DNA of 32,429 nt, taken from Paracoccaceae bacterium (lineage in GTDB: Bacteria > Pseudomonadota > Alphaproteobacteria > Rhodobacterales > Rhodobacteraceae). Each line of letters opens with the position of its first letter. Within the stretch, counting starts at the first letter, position 1. The notes below the pieces were generated by a model, which saw only the letters and a list, made by a program, of their open reading frames with translations, ran no database searches and was not told the DNA's origin. The stretch spans positions 1 to 32,429 of the forward strand of contig JASJDQ010000025.1 in the NCBI GenBank assembly GCA_030065075.1, written 5' to 3'. Made by a program: the position numbers and the translations under genes. Shown here one piece after another: positions 1-8,715 of this stretch.

Positions 1-588
1 CGCACCTGGCAGACCGCCGACAAGATGAAGAAGCAGCGCGGGCGGCTCTCGGAAGAAAGCGGCGAGAACGACAATTTCCGCGTCCGCCGCTATATCGCGA
101 AATACACGATCAACCCGGCGATCGCCCACGGAATAGCGCACGAAATCGGGTCTATCGAGGTGGGCAAACGCGCGGACCTATGCCTTTGGCATCCCGCCTT
201 CTTCGGCGTCAAACCCGAAATTGTCCTGTTGGGCGGTACGATTGCTTGTGCGCAGATGGGCGACCCGAACGCGTCGATCCCGACGCCGCAGCCGGTCTAT
301 ACGCGCCCCATGTTCGGGGCCTATGGCCGGTCGGTCGAGAACTCAGCAGTCACTTTCGTCTCGGAAGCGGCGGCGTCGGAAGGCATCGGCGACGCGCTCG
401 GGCTGGCGAAAACCACGCTTGCTGTTCGAAATACGCGCAGTATCGGCAAGAAGGATTTGCATTTGAACGACGCCACGCCGGAAGTAGAAGTCCATCCCGA
501 AACTTACGAGGTGCGTGCCGATGGCGAGTTGCTCACTTGTGATCCAGCCACCGAATTGCCGATGGCGCAGCGTTATTTCCTGTTCTGA
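1..588 (+). CDS. ureC: Urease alpha subunit, C-terminal part (left-truncated)
   Basis: This is the last ~195 residues of the catalytic subunit of urease, the nickel enzyme that hydrolyses urea to ammonia and carbamate in the cytoplasm. The reading frame is open from base 1 and begins [10 protein letters not shown], a stretch that in ureases lies just after the active-site region. It continues with [20 protein letters not shown] and a [14 protein letters not shown] segment typical of amidohydrolase-fold ureases, and ends with the usual AQRYFLF terminus. The metal-binding His residues, the carbamylated Lys and the Asp ligand lie upstream and are outside the window. The accessory genes ureE, ureF and ureG follow on the same strand, so this is the 3' half of a urease operon. 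Only the truncation is unusual. Confidence 0.97.
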   Translation, partial: RTWQTADKMKKQRGRLSEESGENDNFRVRRYIAKYTINPAIAHGIAHEIGSIEVGKRADLCLWHPAFFGVKPEIVLLGGTIACAQMGDPNASIPTPQPVYTRPMFGAYGRSVENSAVTFVSEAAASEGIGDALGLAKTTLAVRNTRSIGKKDLHLNDATPEVEVHPETYEVRADGELLTCDPATELPMAQRYFLF

Positions 589-721
589 GCCAAGACGAGG
601 ACACTTTCTATGAAGGCAAAAAACTTCGGAATTGCGCCACGGGAGCAGCTTTCTGTGGCCACAATTCTATGCAAAACCTTAACGCAGGTGAGAGGCGTAA
701 TTCGTAGTCGAGAGAGTTCCA

Positions 722-952
722 ATGGCTCATTCAGCATTTCTGGAAGACTCAGTTCAAATCGAACGCGGGCCAAGCGGCGTCGCGGCATTCTTCAACGTAG
801 TCGGGGCAGGTCTGGCGGCGGGTGCCGCGTCGGAAGCCCGCAGTCGCGAGATCGTGCGTTTGCAAGGGCTTACGGACGACGAACTTGGCCAGTTGGGCCT
901 GACGCGCGACCGGATCGTGCATCACGTCTATCAGGACATCGCCGCGTCGTAA
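722..952 (+). CDS. DUF1127-like small protein inside the urease operon
   Basis: This encodes a 76-residue protein. Residues ~40-70 (EIVRLQGLTDDELGQLGLTR followed by an Ile) match the short DUF1127 pattern, in which an Arg/Leu-rich helix is followed by an LGL-R-I element. The first half is a small-residue helix rich in Ala and Gly. It lies 133 bases after ureC and ends 10 bases before ureE, so it probably shares the urease transcript, although the gap in front could hold its own promoter. The ribosome site is weak (GAGAG before ATG). DUF1127 proteins in alphaproteobacteria have been linked to RNA binding and to phosphate or carbon metabolism. No role in urease maturation is known to me, and the function here is open. 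Confidence 0.7.
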   Translation: MAHSAFLEDSVQIERGPSGVAAFFNVVGAGLAAGAASEARSREIVRLQGLTDDELGQLGLTRDRIVHHVYQDIAAS

Positions 953-962
953 GGACTGCCCC

Positions 963-1433
963 ATGAGCGGGCCGTTCGCAGAACGGGTCCGCGAAGCCGG
1001 CGATTGGAGCGACGCGGTTGATCGCTGCGTCCTGACCTATGACGAGCGGTTCCTGCGTCGAAAACGCCTAACCTGCGTCAGCGGCTTTGCGTTCCTCTGT
1101 GATCTGGAGAAGACGACCTCGCTACAAGCGGGCGAGGCCTTCGAGCTTTCGGATGGTCGATTGATTGAAATCGAAGCCGCCGACGAGCCTCTCTATTCGG
1201 TCTCTGGCCCGAACCTGGCGCGCCTCGCCTGGCATATCGGCAACCGCCACACGCCTTGCCAGGTGCATTCTGATCACCTGTTGATCCAGCGCGATCCGGT
1301 GATCGGTCACATGCTGGAGCATCTCGGCGCCACGCTTTCAGAAATCGACGCACCGTTCACACCCGAAGGCGGCGCCTATGGCCACGGGCGAACCCACGCC
1401 CATGAACACGGGGCGACAGCGCATGCGCATTGA
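963..1433 (+). CDS. ureE: Urease accessory protein UreE (nickel chaperone)
   Basis: UreE is the cytoplasmic metallochaperone that hands nickel to the UreG-UreF-UreD-apo-urease complex. The 156-residue product has the family layout: an N-terminal peptide-binding domain (residues ~15-75, with LTYDERFLRRKR), then a metal-binding domain with AWHIGNRHTPCQ and DHVIGHML-like elements (here DPVIGHMLEHLG). The tail after residue ~138 is His-rich (GHGRTHAHEHGATAHAH), an extra nickel reservoir seen in many UreE proteins. The ATG sits 10 bases after the DUF1127-like gene and the stop is 3 bases before ureF, which fits one polycistronic message. Confidence 0.95.
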   Translation: MSGPFAERVREAGDWSDAVDRCVLTYDERFLRRKRLTCVSGFAFLCDLEKTTSLQAGEAFELSDGRLIEIEAADEPLYSVSGPNLARLAWHIGNRHTPCQVHSDHLLIQRDPVIGHMLEHLGATLSEIDAPFTPEGGAYGHGRTHAHEHGATAHAH

Positions 1434-1436
1434 GCC

Positions 1437-2057
1437 ATGAAAGACCTGCTGACCCTCACCCAATGGCTCTCGCCCGCGTTTCCGGTGGGCGCGTTCGCCT
1501 TCTCGCATGGTGTCGAAACCATGATCGCCGACGGCCAGATCGCCGACGCCCATGCGCTGCAGGACTGGCTGTCCGACCTGTTGCAGTACGGGTCTAGCCG
1601 TAGCGACATCGTCTTCCTCAGCGAAGCCTATCGCGCAAACGACGTCTCGACACTGGCCCGCGTGTTCCAACCCTCCGCCGAACGGCTGGAGGAAGCCGAA
1701 AAACTCGGACATGCTTTCGCGCGCACCGTCCGCAAAGTCTGGAACCTCGATGTGCCGGACGACCTCTACCCGCTGGTCGTCGGACGGGCCGCCGCCCTGC
1801 GCGGCCTGCCTCTCCCTGAAACCGCCGCGCTTTACGCGCAGGCCTTCGTGGCCAACCTCGTCTCGGCCGCTGTCCGACTGGTCCCCTTGGGGCAGACGGA
1901 AGGCCAGGCGGTCGTCGAAGCACTCGCCACCCAATGCGAAGCACTCGGCCACGCCGCGCCGGACCTGACGCTTGACGACCTGTCATCCTGCGCTTTCCTT
2001 TCGGATGTCGCCGCAATGCGGCACGAAACACTTCAACCAAGGGTATTCCAGTCATGA
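1437..2057 (+). CDS. ureF: Urease accessory protein UreF
   Basis: UreF is an all-helical protein that bridges UreD and UreG in the urease activation complex and gates the GTPase. The 206-residue protein starts with [20 protein letters not shown], close to the family hallmark ([18 protein letters not shown]), followed by [11 protein letters not shown] and a helical body ending in [12 protein letters not shown], whose H-E-Q-P-R-F pattern is the conserved UreF C-terminus. The ATG is 3 bases after the ureE stop, and the last four bases overlap ureG as ATGA, so the two are translationally coupled. Confidence 0.95.
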   Translation: MKDLLTLTQWLSPAFPVGAFAFSHGVETMIADGQIADAHALQDWLSDLLQYGSSRSDIVFLSEAYRANDVSTLARVFQPSAERLEEAEKLGHAFARTVRKVWNLDVPDDLYPLVVGRAAALRGLPLPETAALYAQAFVANLVSAAVRLVPLGQTEGQAVVEALATQCEALGHAAPDLTLDDLSSCAFLSDVAAMRHETLQPRVFQS

Positions 2058-2680
2058 ATGGACCACTCCGCATCGGCATCGGCGGCCCTGTGGGCGCCGG
2101 TAAAACCACGCTGACAGCGCGCCTGGCCGAAGCACTGAAGGAAACGCATTCCATCGGCGTCATCACCAACGATATCTACACGCAGGAAGACGCCGAGGCG
2201 CTGATGCGGATGCAGATCCTGCCCGCCGACCGCGTGATCGGCGTCGAAACCGGCGGTTGCCCCCATACCGCCATTCGCGAGGATGCCTCGATCAACCTCG
2301 CCGCCGTCGCCGAAATGGAAAAGCGGCACCCCGGCGTGGAAGTCGTCCTGATCGAAAGCGGCGGCGACAACCTGTCCGCCACCTACAGCCCGGAACTGGC
2401 CGACCTGACCGTCTACGTTATCGACGTGGCCGCGGGCGAGGAAATTCCCCGAAAAGGCGGCCCGGCGATCACCAAATCGGACGTTCTTGTCATCAACAAG
2501 ACTGATCTTGCGCCTTACGTCGGTGCCGATCTCTCTGTCATGGAGCGCGACGCAACCCGCGTCCGCGCCGGGCGCCCCTTCGTCTTTACCCAGCTCAAAA
2601 ATCATCAGGGCGTGGCCGAGGTGCTGGACCATATCGCCCGGATCGGTGGCCTCCAACTGACCGCCAGCGCGGCGGAGTGA
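2054..2680 (+). CDS. ureG: Urease accessory GTPase UreG
   Basis: UreG is a SIMIBI-class GTPase that delivers nickel to apo-urease in a GTP-dependent step. The 208 residues show the P-loop GGPVGAGKT at residues 10-18, the nickel-binding Cys-Pro-His at residues 69-71, the switch segment [17 protein letters not shown] and the guanine-specificity motif [13 protein letters not shown]. Length and order match the family. It is the last recognised gene of the urease cluster in this window: the next gene is 60 bases away and functionally unrelated. Confidence 0.97.
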   Translation: MNGPLRIGIGGPVGAGKTTLTARLAEALKETHSIGVITNDIYTQEDAEALMRMQILPADRVIGVETGGCPHTAIREDASINLAAVAEMEKRHPGVEVVLIESGGDNLSATYSPELADLTVYVIDVAAGEEIPRKGGPAITKSDVLVINKTDLAPYVGADLSVMERDATRVRAGRPFVFTQLKNHQGVAEVLDHIARIGGLQLTASAAE

Positions 2681-2740
2681 CTGGTTATTCGGCGCACGCG
2701 TGCTTAAACTAGGGAAGGCCGAGACACCCGAGGTCCGCCC

Positions 2741-3994
2741 ATGCCAGCCCTGTGCCGAGACTGCCTGCACACCTTCGAGACAGGCGCGCGCTGCCCGTCC
2801 TGCGGCCGCCCGCGCGTGCTGGAACACCCCGAGCTGTTCGACCTCTCCATCGCCCACATGGACTGCGACGCCTTCTATGCGGCGGTCGAAAAGCGCGACA
2901 ATCCCGAGCTTCGCGACAAGCCCGTCATCATAGGTGGCGGCAAGCGCGGTGTTGTCTCCACCGCCTGCTATATCGCCCGCATCAAGGGCGTGCGCTCGGC
3001 CATGCCGATGTTTCAGGCGCTCAAGCTTTGCCCTGAAGCGGTCATCGTCAGGGGTCGCATGGGCGCCTATGTTGAGGCCAGTCGCGAAATCCGCGCGATG
3101 ATGGACGACTTGACGCCCATCGTCGAACCCCTGTCGCTCGACGAAGCCTTTCTGGACCTCACCGGCACCACCCGGCTTCATGGGAAACCTCCCGCCGTGA
3201 TGCTGGCGGGTCTTGTGAAACGTATGGAGGACGAGTTGGGTTTGACTGGCTCCATCGGACTTTCGCACAACAAGTTTCTGGCCAAGGTCGCATCGGATTT
3301 GGATAAGCCAAAGGGCTTCTCGATCATCGGCAAGGCCGAAACGGTTGAGTTTCTCTATGACAAACCGGTGCGTCTGATCTGGGGTGTCGGCCATCAGGCG
3401 CAGGCGGCGCTGGAGAAAGCCGGGGTGCGCACGTTCTCGGATCTGCACCGGTGGGAAAAGCCTGACCTCGTGGCACGGTTCGGCTCCATGGGCGAACGGC
3501 TCTGGCATCTGGCGCGCGGCGAAGACCATCGCCGAGTGCAAAACAACGCGCCGGTCAAATCGATCTCCAACGAAACCACCTTTGGCGAAGACACCGCTGA
3601 TGCCGAGATCCTCGACGGCCACATCTGGCGGCTTGCCGAGAATGTCTCTGACCGGGCCAAGGCGAAGGATAAAGCGGGCCGTGTCGTGACACTCAAGCTC
3701 AAGCGCGCCAACCACCGGATCCTGACGCGACAAACCAGCCTGACCGAACCCACGCAAATCGCGGATCGTATCTATCGTACCGCCCGGCTCCTCTTCGATC
3801 AGGTGGGCGATGAGGGGCCGTATCGGCTCATTGGTGTCGGAATCTCCCACCTCGAACCGGCCGATGCCGCCGATACCGGCGGCGACCTCCTCGACCCGCA
3901 AGCGCGCCTCCGCGCTGGGGCCGAACGGGCTTCGGATGAAATCCGCGAACGCTTCGGTTCGGACGCCATCATCAAGGGCCGCGCGCTGCGCTAG
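2741..3994 (+). CDS. dinB: DNA polymerase IV (Y family) with N-terminal zinc ribbon
   Basis: This is an error-prone translesion DNA polymerase. Polymerase motifs are intact: catalytic Asp41 and Asp43 in AHMDCDAFYAAVE, Asp134-Glu135 in SLDEAFLD, then the little-finger region with SNETTFGEDT. The 417 residues are longer than the ~350 of the classical enzyme because of ~35 extra N-terminal residues holding two Cys-x2-Cys pairs (Cys5, Cys8, Cys18, Cys21), a probable zinc ribbon. The ATG at 2741 is chosen because the Cys pairs are in frame only from there. No clamp-binding motif is obvious at the C-terminus, which ends KGRALR. No GTTC-N7-GTTC LexA box was found upstream. Confidence 0.93.
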   Translation: MPALCRDCLHTFETGARCPSCGRPRVLEHPELFDLSIAHMDCDAFYAAVEKRDNPELRDKPVIIGGGKRGVVSTACYIARIKGVRSAMPMFQALKLCPEAVIVRGRMGAYVEASREIRAMMDDLTPIVEPLSLDEAFLDLTGTTRLHGKPPAVMLAGLVKRMEDELGLTGSIGLSHNKFLAKVASDLDKPKGFSIIGKAETVEFLYDKPVRLIWGVGHQAQAALEKAGVRTFSDLHRWEKPDLVARFGSMGERLWHLARGEDHRRVQNNAPVKSISNETTFGEDTADAEILDGHIWRLAENVSDRAKAKDKAGRVVTLKLKRANHRILTRQTSLTEPTQIADRIYRTARLLFDQVGDEGPYRLIGVGISHLEPADAADTGGDLLDPQARLRAGAERASDEIRERFGSDAIIKGRALR

Positions 3995-4069
3995 ACCACC
4001 GCCACCCTCGGGTGATATCGGCTTCTGCCGGTCGGCGCATTCACACCTTGTGAACCCACCGTGCAGTGT

Positions 4070-4110
4070 TCTGTACAAATGTGAATTCGCCCCTCTGAAC
4101 TCTGTACAAA
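4070..4110. repeat. Two phased copies of TCTGTACAAA between convergent genes
   Basis: The decamer TCTGTACAAA occurs at 4070-4079 and again at 4101-4110. The start-to-start distance of 31 bases is about three helical turns. Each copy contains the palindrome TGTACA. The repeats lie in the 196-base gap between dinB and the lytic transglycosylase, whose 3' ends face each other, so a promoter-operator role for either gene is unlikely. No gene, clear terminator or small RNA could be defined in the gap. Confidence 0.4.
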
Positions 4111-4190
4111 ACGTATGACGCACGTCTTTTCGCGAACGTACAGGTTACGATGCGGGAACGATGATTGCGGAACTCTGAAGGGTGCGCGCG

Positions 4191-6194
4191 CTAGTCTGTC
4201 AGCGGTTCAGGTCGGGGCTCCGGCCTTTGGAAACTGCCCTTGATCGCTTGCCTCTTGTGGCCCGGGCGCGCCATAAGCTCTTCTGCGAAATCAAGTGCGT
4301 GGACCTGACCGCTCAGCCGCGCGCGGTAAACCGGCAAGCTTTCGGCAACCCGCATCACGTAGTTGCGCGTTTCGTCGAAGGGGATGTGTTCGATCCAATC
4401 CACAATATCAACCGCCCCGCGCCGCGGATCGCCGCGCTCGCGCATCCAGCGTATCGGCCTGCCGGGACCGGCATTGTAACCCGCTGCAACCATTACGATA
4501 TTCCCGCTGAACTTGGCCATCAGTTCGTCTAGATAGGCCGTACCCAGTCGCGCATTATAGGCCGGATCTGCCAACAGCCGGTCCCGTTCGTAGGGCACCT
4601 GCAGATAAGAAGCCACGGCTCTGGCCGTCGCGGGCATGACCTGCATCAGCCCCTTGGCCCCCGCGCCGCTTTCAACCGAGTGGTCGAATTCGCTCTCGCG
4701 CCGCGCGATCGCCAGTGTCAGTTCTTGTGGGACCGGATCGTGAAGCAGGCCCAAACTTGCCACCGGATAGTAGGCCTTCGGGATGACGATACCGCGCCGG
4801 GCGGCCTGTTTGCCAATCATCACGGCAAGGTGCGGCTCATGTTGTGACAGAACGTAATCACCCAGACTTCCAATCTCTTCCGCAGGAAGGGTTTCGGTCA
4901 TGTGCCGCAGGAATTGTTCTGCTAAGTGCCTCTGACCACGGGATAAAAACGACTGAGCGGCTTGAAGGACCGAGGACTCTGCGAAGGATGTCTGCCGCCA
5001 GTCCGGGTAAATCGCGAGGCCTGTCAGTGCCGGATCAAGCGGTGCGTCGATCCGGTCGGCTGCAAGGAGGCCATAGAAACTGGTTTGGTATTCAGCACCG
5101 AAGGCATAGGCTAGGCGAGCGTTTTCGGTATCGCCCAAAAGCTCATGCGCGCGACCTTCCCAGTATCCGGCGCGACCGAGCGAGATCGGGGTCTCGACGG
5201 CACCCCTGAACCTCAGGAAGTGCTCTAGCGCCTTCGCGCCATTCTTCTGATATGTCAGGGAAATATAGCCCGATAGCCACTCAAGGTCAGCAAAGTGAGA
5301 GCCGGATATCAGGCCATGTTCGGACGCCAGCTTGTAGGCCCTGTCGGGGCGACCGGCCCGCATCTCGGCCCGCGCAAAACTACGCCGCCAACCCGCCCAA
5401 CGCTGGGGCTGGCCAAGCGCATCCGCGTTGGTTGCCAGCATCAGCGCGATTGCGTCGGCGGTCCGACCCTTGCGGGCCCGCCATTGCATTCGCTCAAACG
5501 TTAGGCCCGGGTCGGCCTGCAACTTCGCGGGCACGGCCTCGATAAGGGCGTCGACGCCGGACTTCTTTGCGCGCAGGCCAAGGCGCGCCGCAGCCAGCTT
5601 TCCCAAGTCTTCACTGACACGTGGCAGCATGCGATCAACAGAGGTTTCAGCGTTCCGCCAGAGCAGCATGTCCAGCCGCGCTTCGTGATGATCCGCTAAT
5701 AGCGAACCGTAAGCGCCCAGAAGCGCGTCTTCGTCCGCCTCGCTCAGAACCATCGTGCGCCAGGTCAGAATGGCAAGGTCATGGGCGGTGTCCAGATCAC
5801 CGCGCGCACGATGCGCCGCGATTAAGGCGCGCGCACCACGACCGGTCTGCGGCACCGTGGTGCCGAAGAAGCGGATGACATCATCGGCCCGCCGCCCGAT
5901 CGGCAACAAGGGTTCCATGCGCTTGCGCAAAAGCTTCAGGCCAGGCCAGTCGCCGCGACGCTCCAGAAAGGACAGCGCGTCGTCTAGGCTGCCCTGGCCG
6001 CTCCTTAGACGGTGCCAATTCGTGATATCTCGCAGGACCGCGGCGGGAATCGCATTGCCCGGTGTTTGGGCATCCTGGAAGGAAGTTGTGGGCGCAAGAG
6101 AAGCCACGCTGACCGTGGTTTCGGCAGCGACAGCGGTAGAACCAAACAAAATAGCCGCAACGAGGGCCCTGAACATTGGCAGCGTTCCGTTCAT
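4191..6194 (-). CDS. slt: Soluble lytic murein transglycosylase (Slt family), exported
   Basis: This periplasmic enzyme cleaves the MurNAc-GlcNAc bond of peptidoglycan with 1,6-anhydro product formation. The start at 6194 (MNGTLPMFRAL) gives a signal peptide with a hydrophobic core and an Ala-x-Ala site near residue 24, and it is preceded by GAGGGG. The mature protein has a long helical superhelical domain (residues ~40-470) and a C-terminal lysozyme-like domain with RRESEFD (catalytic Glu500), GAKGLMQVMPATA and AAGYNAGPGRP, the three canonical motifs. The 667-residue length fits the Slt70 class. An upstream in-frame Met at 6251 would destroy the signal peptide and was rejected. It is transcribed divergently from dapA. 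Confidence 0.93.
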   Translation of the reverse strand: MNGTLPMFRALVAAILFGSTAVAAETTVSVASLAPTTSFQDAQTPGNAIPAAVLRDITNWHRLRSGQGSLDDALSFLERRGDWPGLKLLRKRMEPLLPIGRRADDVIRFFGTTVPQTGRGARALIAAHRARGDLDTAHDLAILTWRTMVLSEADEDALLGAYGSLLADHHEARLDMLLWRNAETSVDRMLPRVSEDLGKLAAARLGLRAKKSGVDALIEAVPAKLQADPGLTFERMQWRARKGRTADAIALMLATNADALGQPQRWAGWRRSFARAEMRAGRPDRAYKLASEHGLISGSHFADLEWLSGYISLTYQKNGAKALEHFLRFRGAVETPISLGRAGYWEGRAHELLGDTENARLAYAFGAEYQTSFYGLLAADRIDAPLDPALTGLAIYPDWRQTSFAESSVLQAAQSFLSRGQRHLAEQFLRHMTETLPAEEIGSLGDYVLSQHEPHLAVMIGKQAARRGIVIPKAYYPVASLGLLHDPVPQELTLAIARRESEFDHSVESGAGAKGLMQVMPATARAVASYLQVPYERDRLLADPAYNARLGTAYLDELMAKFSGNIVMVAAGYNAGPGRPIRWMRERGDPRRGAVDIVDWIEHIPFDETRNYVMRVAESLPVYRARLSGQVHALDFAEELMARPGHKRQAIKGSFQRPEPRPEPLTD

Positions 6195-6237
6195 CCTTCG
6201 CCCCTCAGCAATCCAGAGAAAAGCACAAGAACCCCTC

Positions 6238-6266
6238 TCTTGGCAATTCACTTGAGCGCATATAGT
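6238..6266 (+). promoter_or_regulatory. Putative promoter of dapA
   Basis: TCTTGG (6238-6243) and TATAGT (6261-6266) are separated by 17 bases, 37 bases before the dapA ATG. The -10 is good and the -35 weak; TTGGCA two bases later would give a 15-base spacer. The call is based on resemblance to sigma-70 elements only. Confidence 0.4.
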
Positions 6267-6303
6267 GTCCGCGCGCTGAATGTCTGCTTAAGAGGGTGCA
6301 AAA

Positions 6304-7179
6304 ATGCTTCAAGGATCGATGCCTGCGTTGGTCACGCCGTTCAAGGACGGCGCCGTTGATGTTGATGCCCTTAAATCCCTAGTGGATTGGCAGATCGAGT
6401 GTGGCTCAACCGGCCTTGTTCCCGTCGGCACGACTGGCGAAAGCCCAACGCTCAGCCACGACGAGCACGAGATGGTGATCGAAGAAGTGACCAAGGCCGC
6501 GGACGGTCGTGTGCCGGTCATTGCGGGTGCGGGGTCGAACAACACCGCCGAAGGTGTGCGCTTCATGCAGCACGCCGAAAGGGTTGGTGCGGATGCCGCG
6601 CTGGTGGTGACGCCCTACTACAACAAGCCGACGCAGGAAGGGCTCTATCAGCACTTCAAAGTCATGCATGACGCGGCCAATGTGCCGATCATCATCTATA
6701 ACATTCCCGGTCGCTGCGTCGTCGACATGACGCCGGAGACCATGGGCCGTCTGGCCGAATTGCCGCGGATCATAGGGGTGAAGGATGCCACCGGCGACGT
6801 CAGTCGCGTTGCCAAGCAGCGCATCGCCTGCGGCAAGGATTTCATCCAGCTCTCGGGCGAAGATGCCACGGCCATCAGCTTCAACGCGCAGGGCGGTGTC
6901 GGCTGCATCAGCGTCACGGCGAATGTCGCGCCCAAGCTTTGCGCCGAGGTGCAGGCGGCCACGCAAGCCAATGACTACCAGACCGCGCTGGAACTCACCG
7001 ACCGGCTAATGCCGCTTCACATCGCGATCTTTCTGGAACCTGGTTTGATCGGGGCGAAATATGCGCTTTCGCTGCTGGGCAAGTGCTCGGACGAGGTGCG
7101 CTTGCCGCATGTGGACCTGACAGATGGTACCAAGTCGGCCATCAAGGACGCCATGGTGCACGCCGGGCTGCTTAACTAG
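6304..7179 (+). CDS. dapA: 4-hydroxy-tetrahydrodipicolinate synthase
   Basis: This enzyme condenses pyruvate with aspartate semialdehyde, the first committed step to diaminopimelate and lysine. The 291-residue TIM barrel carries the family residues: GTTGES at 42-47, Tyr132 in IIIYNIPGR, Arg137 and the Schiff-base Lys160 in IGVKDATGD. Length is standard. AGAGGG lies a few bases before the ATG. The product feeds peptidoglycan synthesis, while the divergent neighbour degrades or remodels peptidoglycan. This is a common adjacency in this bacterial group but not proof of co-regulation. Confidence 0.97.
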   Translation: MLQGSMPALVTPFKDGAVDVDALKSLVDWQIECGSTGLVPVGTTGESPTLSHDEHEMVIEEVTKAADGRVPVIAGAGSNNTAEGVRFMQHAERVGADAALVVTPYYNKPTQEGLYQHFKVMHDAANVPIIIYNIPGRCVVDMTPETMGRLAELPRIIGVKDATGDVSRVAKQRIACGKDFIQLSGEDATAISFNAQGGVGCISVTANVAPKLCAEVQAATQANDYQTALELTDRLMPLHIAIFLEPGLIGAKYALSLLGKCSDEVRLPHVDLTDGTKSAIKDAMVHAGLLN

Positions 7180-7181
7180 GC

Positions 7182-7210
7182 GGTCTGGACAGCAGAGGCC
7201 GGACCCCTTA
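7182..7210 (+). terminator. Weak hairpin after dapA
   Basis: GGTCTGG (7182-7188) can pair with CCGGACC (7199-7205), including one G-U pair, over a 10-base loop. It is followed by CCTTAT rather than a real T run. It could be a weak terminator or processing hairpin between dapA and smpB. Confidence 0.3.
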
Positions 7211-7223
7211 TCTCGCCACGGTC

Positions 7224-7697
7224 ATGGCGAAGAAAAGCGACAATGAAAACTACAAGGTGATCGCCGAAAACCGGCGGGCGCGCTATGACTATTCGATCGA
7301 AGATGACTTGGAATGCGGCATCCAGTTGATGGGGTCCGAAGTCAAGTCACTGCGGACAGGGCAATCGAACATCGCCGAGAGTTACGCCGCCGTTGAAGAC
7401 GGTGAGCTTTGGTTGGTCAACAGCTATATCGCGCCCTACGAGCAGGCCATGTTTGGGCACGAAGATCGCCGCCGCCGCAAACTTCTGGTATCGAAAAAAC
7501 AGCTTGCTGACCTATGGAACGCGACACAGCGCAAAGGCATGACGCTGGTACCGCTGGTCTTGTACTTCAACCACCGGGGCGTGGCGAAGATCAAGATCGG
7601 ATTAGCCAAGGGAAAGAAGACCCACGACAAGCGCGAAACCGAAGCCAAACGTGACTGGAACCGCCAGAAGCAAAGATTGCTAAAAGATCACGGTTGA
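7224..7697 (+). CDS. smpB: SsrA-binding protein SmpB
   Basis: SmpB binds tmRNA and guides it to ribosomes stalled without a stop codon. The 157-residue protein has the usual beginning ([20 protein letters not shown]), the central [19 protein letters not shown] and the [10 protein letters not shown] segment, followed by the basic C-terminal tail ([20 protein letters not shown]) that mimics the codon-anticodon helix in the ribosomal A site. It follows dapA by 44 bases. The ribosome site before the ATG is poor. Confidence 0.97.
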   Translation: MAKKSDNENYKVIAENRRARYDYSIEDDLECGIQLMGSEVKSLRTGQSNIAESYAAVEDGELWLVNSYIAPYEQAMFGHEDRRRRKLLVSKKQLADLWNATQRKGMTLVPLVLYFNHRGVAKIKIGLAKGKKTHDKRETEAKRDWNRQKQRLLKDHG

Positions 7698-7783
7698 TGG
7701 TTCTGTCGCGCGCGCCATTGCCCCCCCTCGAAGGCTCGCATATCCTTTAGCTTGCGCTGGGGTAGAGCGTTTGCGGGTGGAGC

Positions 7784-8707
7784 ATGTTTGAGCTGCTGAA
7801 TACAAAGTGGGGCGAACCGACCTTTGGAACGCCAAGCGGCACGATCACGTGGTCGGAAGACATCGGCGGCGATCTGGCTCTTGCCGGCGGAACAAGTGAC
7901 GGTGACATTCTTGACGCCCTGAACGCAGCCTTTGATCGCTGGGAAAGCGTGGCAGCCGTCGACTTTCAGCAAGTCAGCTCAGGCGCCGATGTGCTTATCA
8001 CGACGGCGTCGTTGAACGAGGGACGTGAAATCGGTGATCCCTTTGTGGCCGGGCAAGCCTTCTACGGGCCGGTGTTCTCTGGCCTCAATTCGTTGTCGAG
8101 TGGTCGTGTAGAGTTTGCCGACGAATTACTTTGGTCGGAAGACGGTGTCGGCGGAACCAACTTTTACGCGGTCGCATTGCACGAAATCGGACATATTCTT
8201 GGCCTTGGTCATCCAATGCCTGAAGATCGCTCCGAGATCATGAACGCAACGATCTATGCCACCGATCTCGGCGACGGCGACATCCGCGGTATCCAGGAGA
8301 TTTATGGAACGGACGGCGCAAGCGCTGCGCCTTTGAGCGGAGGCGGTGGCGGCGGAGGTGGCGCCCTTGGGTTGCTGCTGGGCCTGTTGGCGCTTCTTGC
8401 GAGCCTGTTTACCGGCGGTGGCGGGGCGGCCGTTGCGATGGCGGCCGGCCGTGTCGCACACGATGATAATGACGACGACGAGGTTCCGGGGCAGGCCGAT
8501 GCACTGCTGGATCAGTTTCATGTGCATGATTCGGGCTGTGGCCACGGTCACGAAGGAGCGCATCAGGTTTATGCAGCCGAGACGTATGTCGAAGGTCTGC
8601 CGATGATCGACATGTCCGATCGTCCGAATCCCTGTGGCTGTGTGGGCCTTTGCGAACACCTGCGCGGTGAAACTTGCGAGGACGGCGAGGACGGCTTCCT
8701 CGTCTGA
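7784..8707 (+). CDS. Matrixin-like metalloprotease with Gly-flanked membrane segment
   Basis: This 307-residue protein has a metzincin/matrixin catalytic domain: the zinc motif HEIGHILGLGH at residues 133-143 (His133, Glu134, His137, His143) and a Met-turn around Met153. There is no signal peptide. After the catalytic domain come eight glycines (186-193), a hydrophobic segment ALGLLLGLLALLASLF (194-209) and four more glycines. An acidic stretch DDNDDDE then precedes a His/Cys-rich tail (HVHDSGCGHGHEG; CGCVGLCEH; C-terminal EDGEDGFLV). It probably acts as a secreted or membrane-anchored peptidase; lack of a signal peptide suggests type I-like export, but no RTX repeats are present. The substrate is unknown. 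GGGTGGAG precedes the start. It converges on the next gene with an 8-base gap. Confidence 0.8.
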   Translation: MFELLNTKWGEPTFGTPSGTITWSEDIGGDLALAGGTSDGDILDALNAAFDRWESVAAVDFQQVSSGADVLITTASLNEGREIGDPFVAGQAFYGPVFSGLNSLSSGRVEFADELLWSEDGVGGTNFYAVALHEIGHILGLGHPMPEDRSEIMNATIYATDLGDGDIRGIQEIYGTDGASAAPLSGGGGGGGGALGLLLGLLALLASLFTGGGGAAVAMAAGRVAHDDNDDDEVPGQADALLDQFHVHDSGCGHGHEGAHQVYAAETYVEGLPMIDMSDRPNPCGCVGLCEHLRGETCEDGEDGFLV

Positions 8708-8715
8708 TCCTGCGC

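Noticed and set aside
2033-4123. A 696-residue open frame on the minus strand across ureG and dinB
   Set aside because: It is antisense to two well-recognised genes, has no recognisable domain and results from GC-rich third-position bias.
3995-4190. Possible SOS box or small RNA in the dinB downstream gap
   Set aside because: No GTTC-N7-GTTC pair was found and no promoter plus terminator could be paired; only the TCTGTACAAA repeat is reported.
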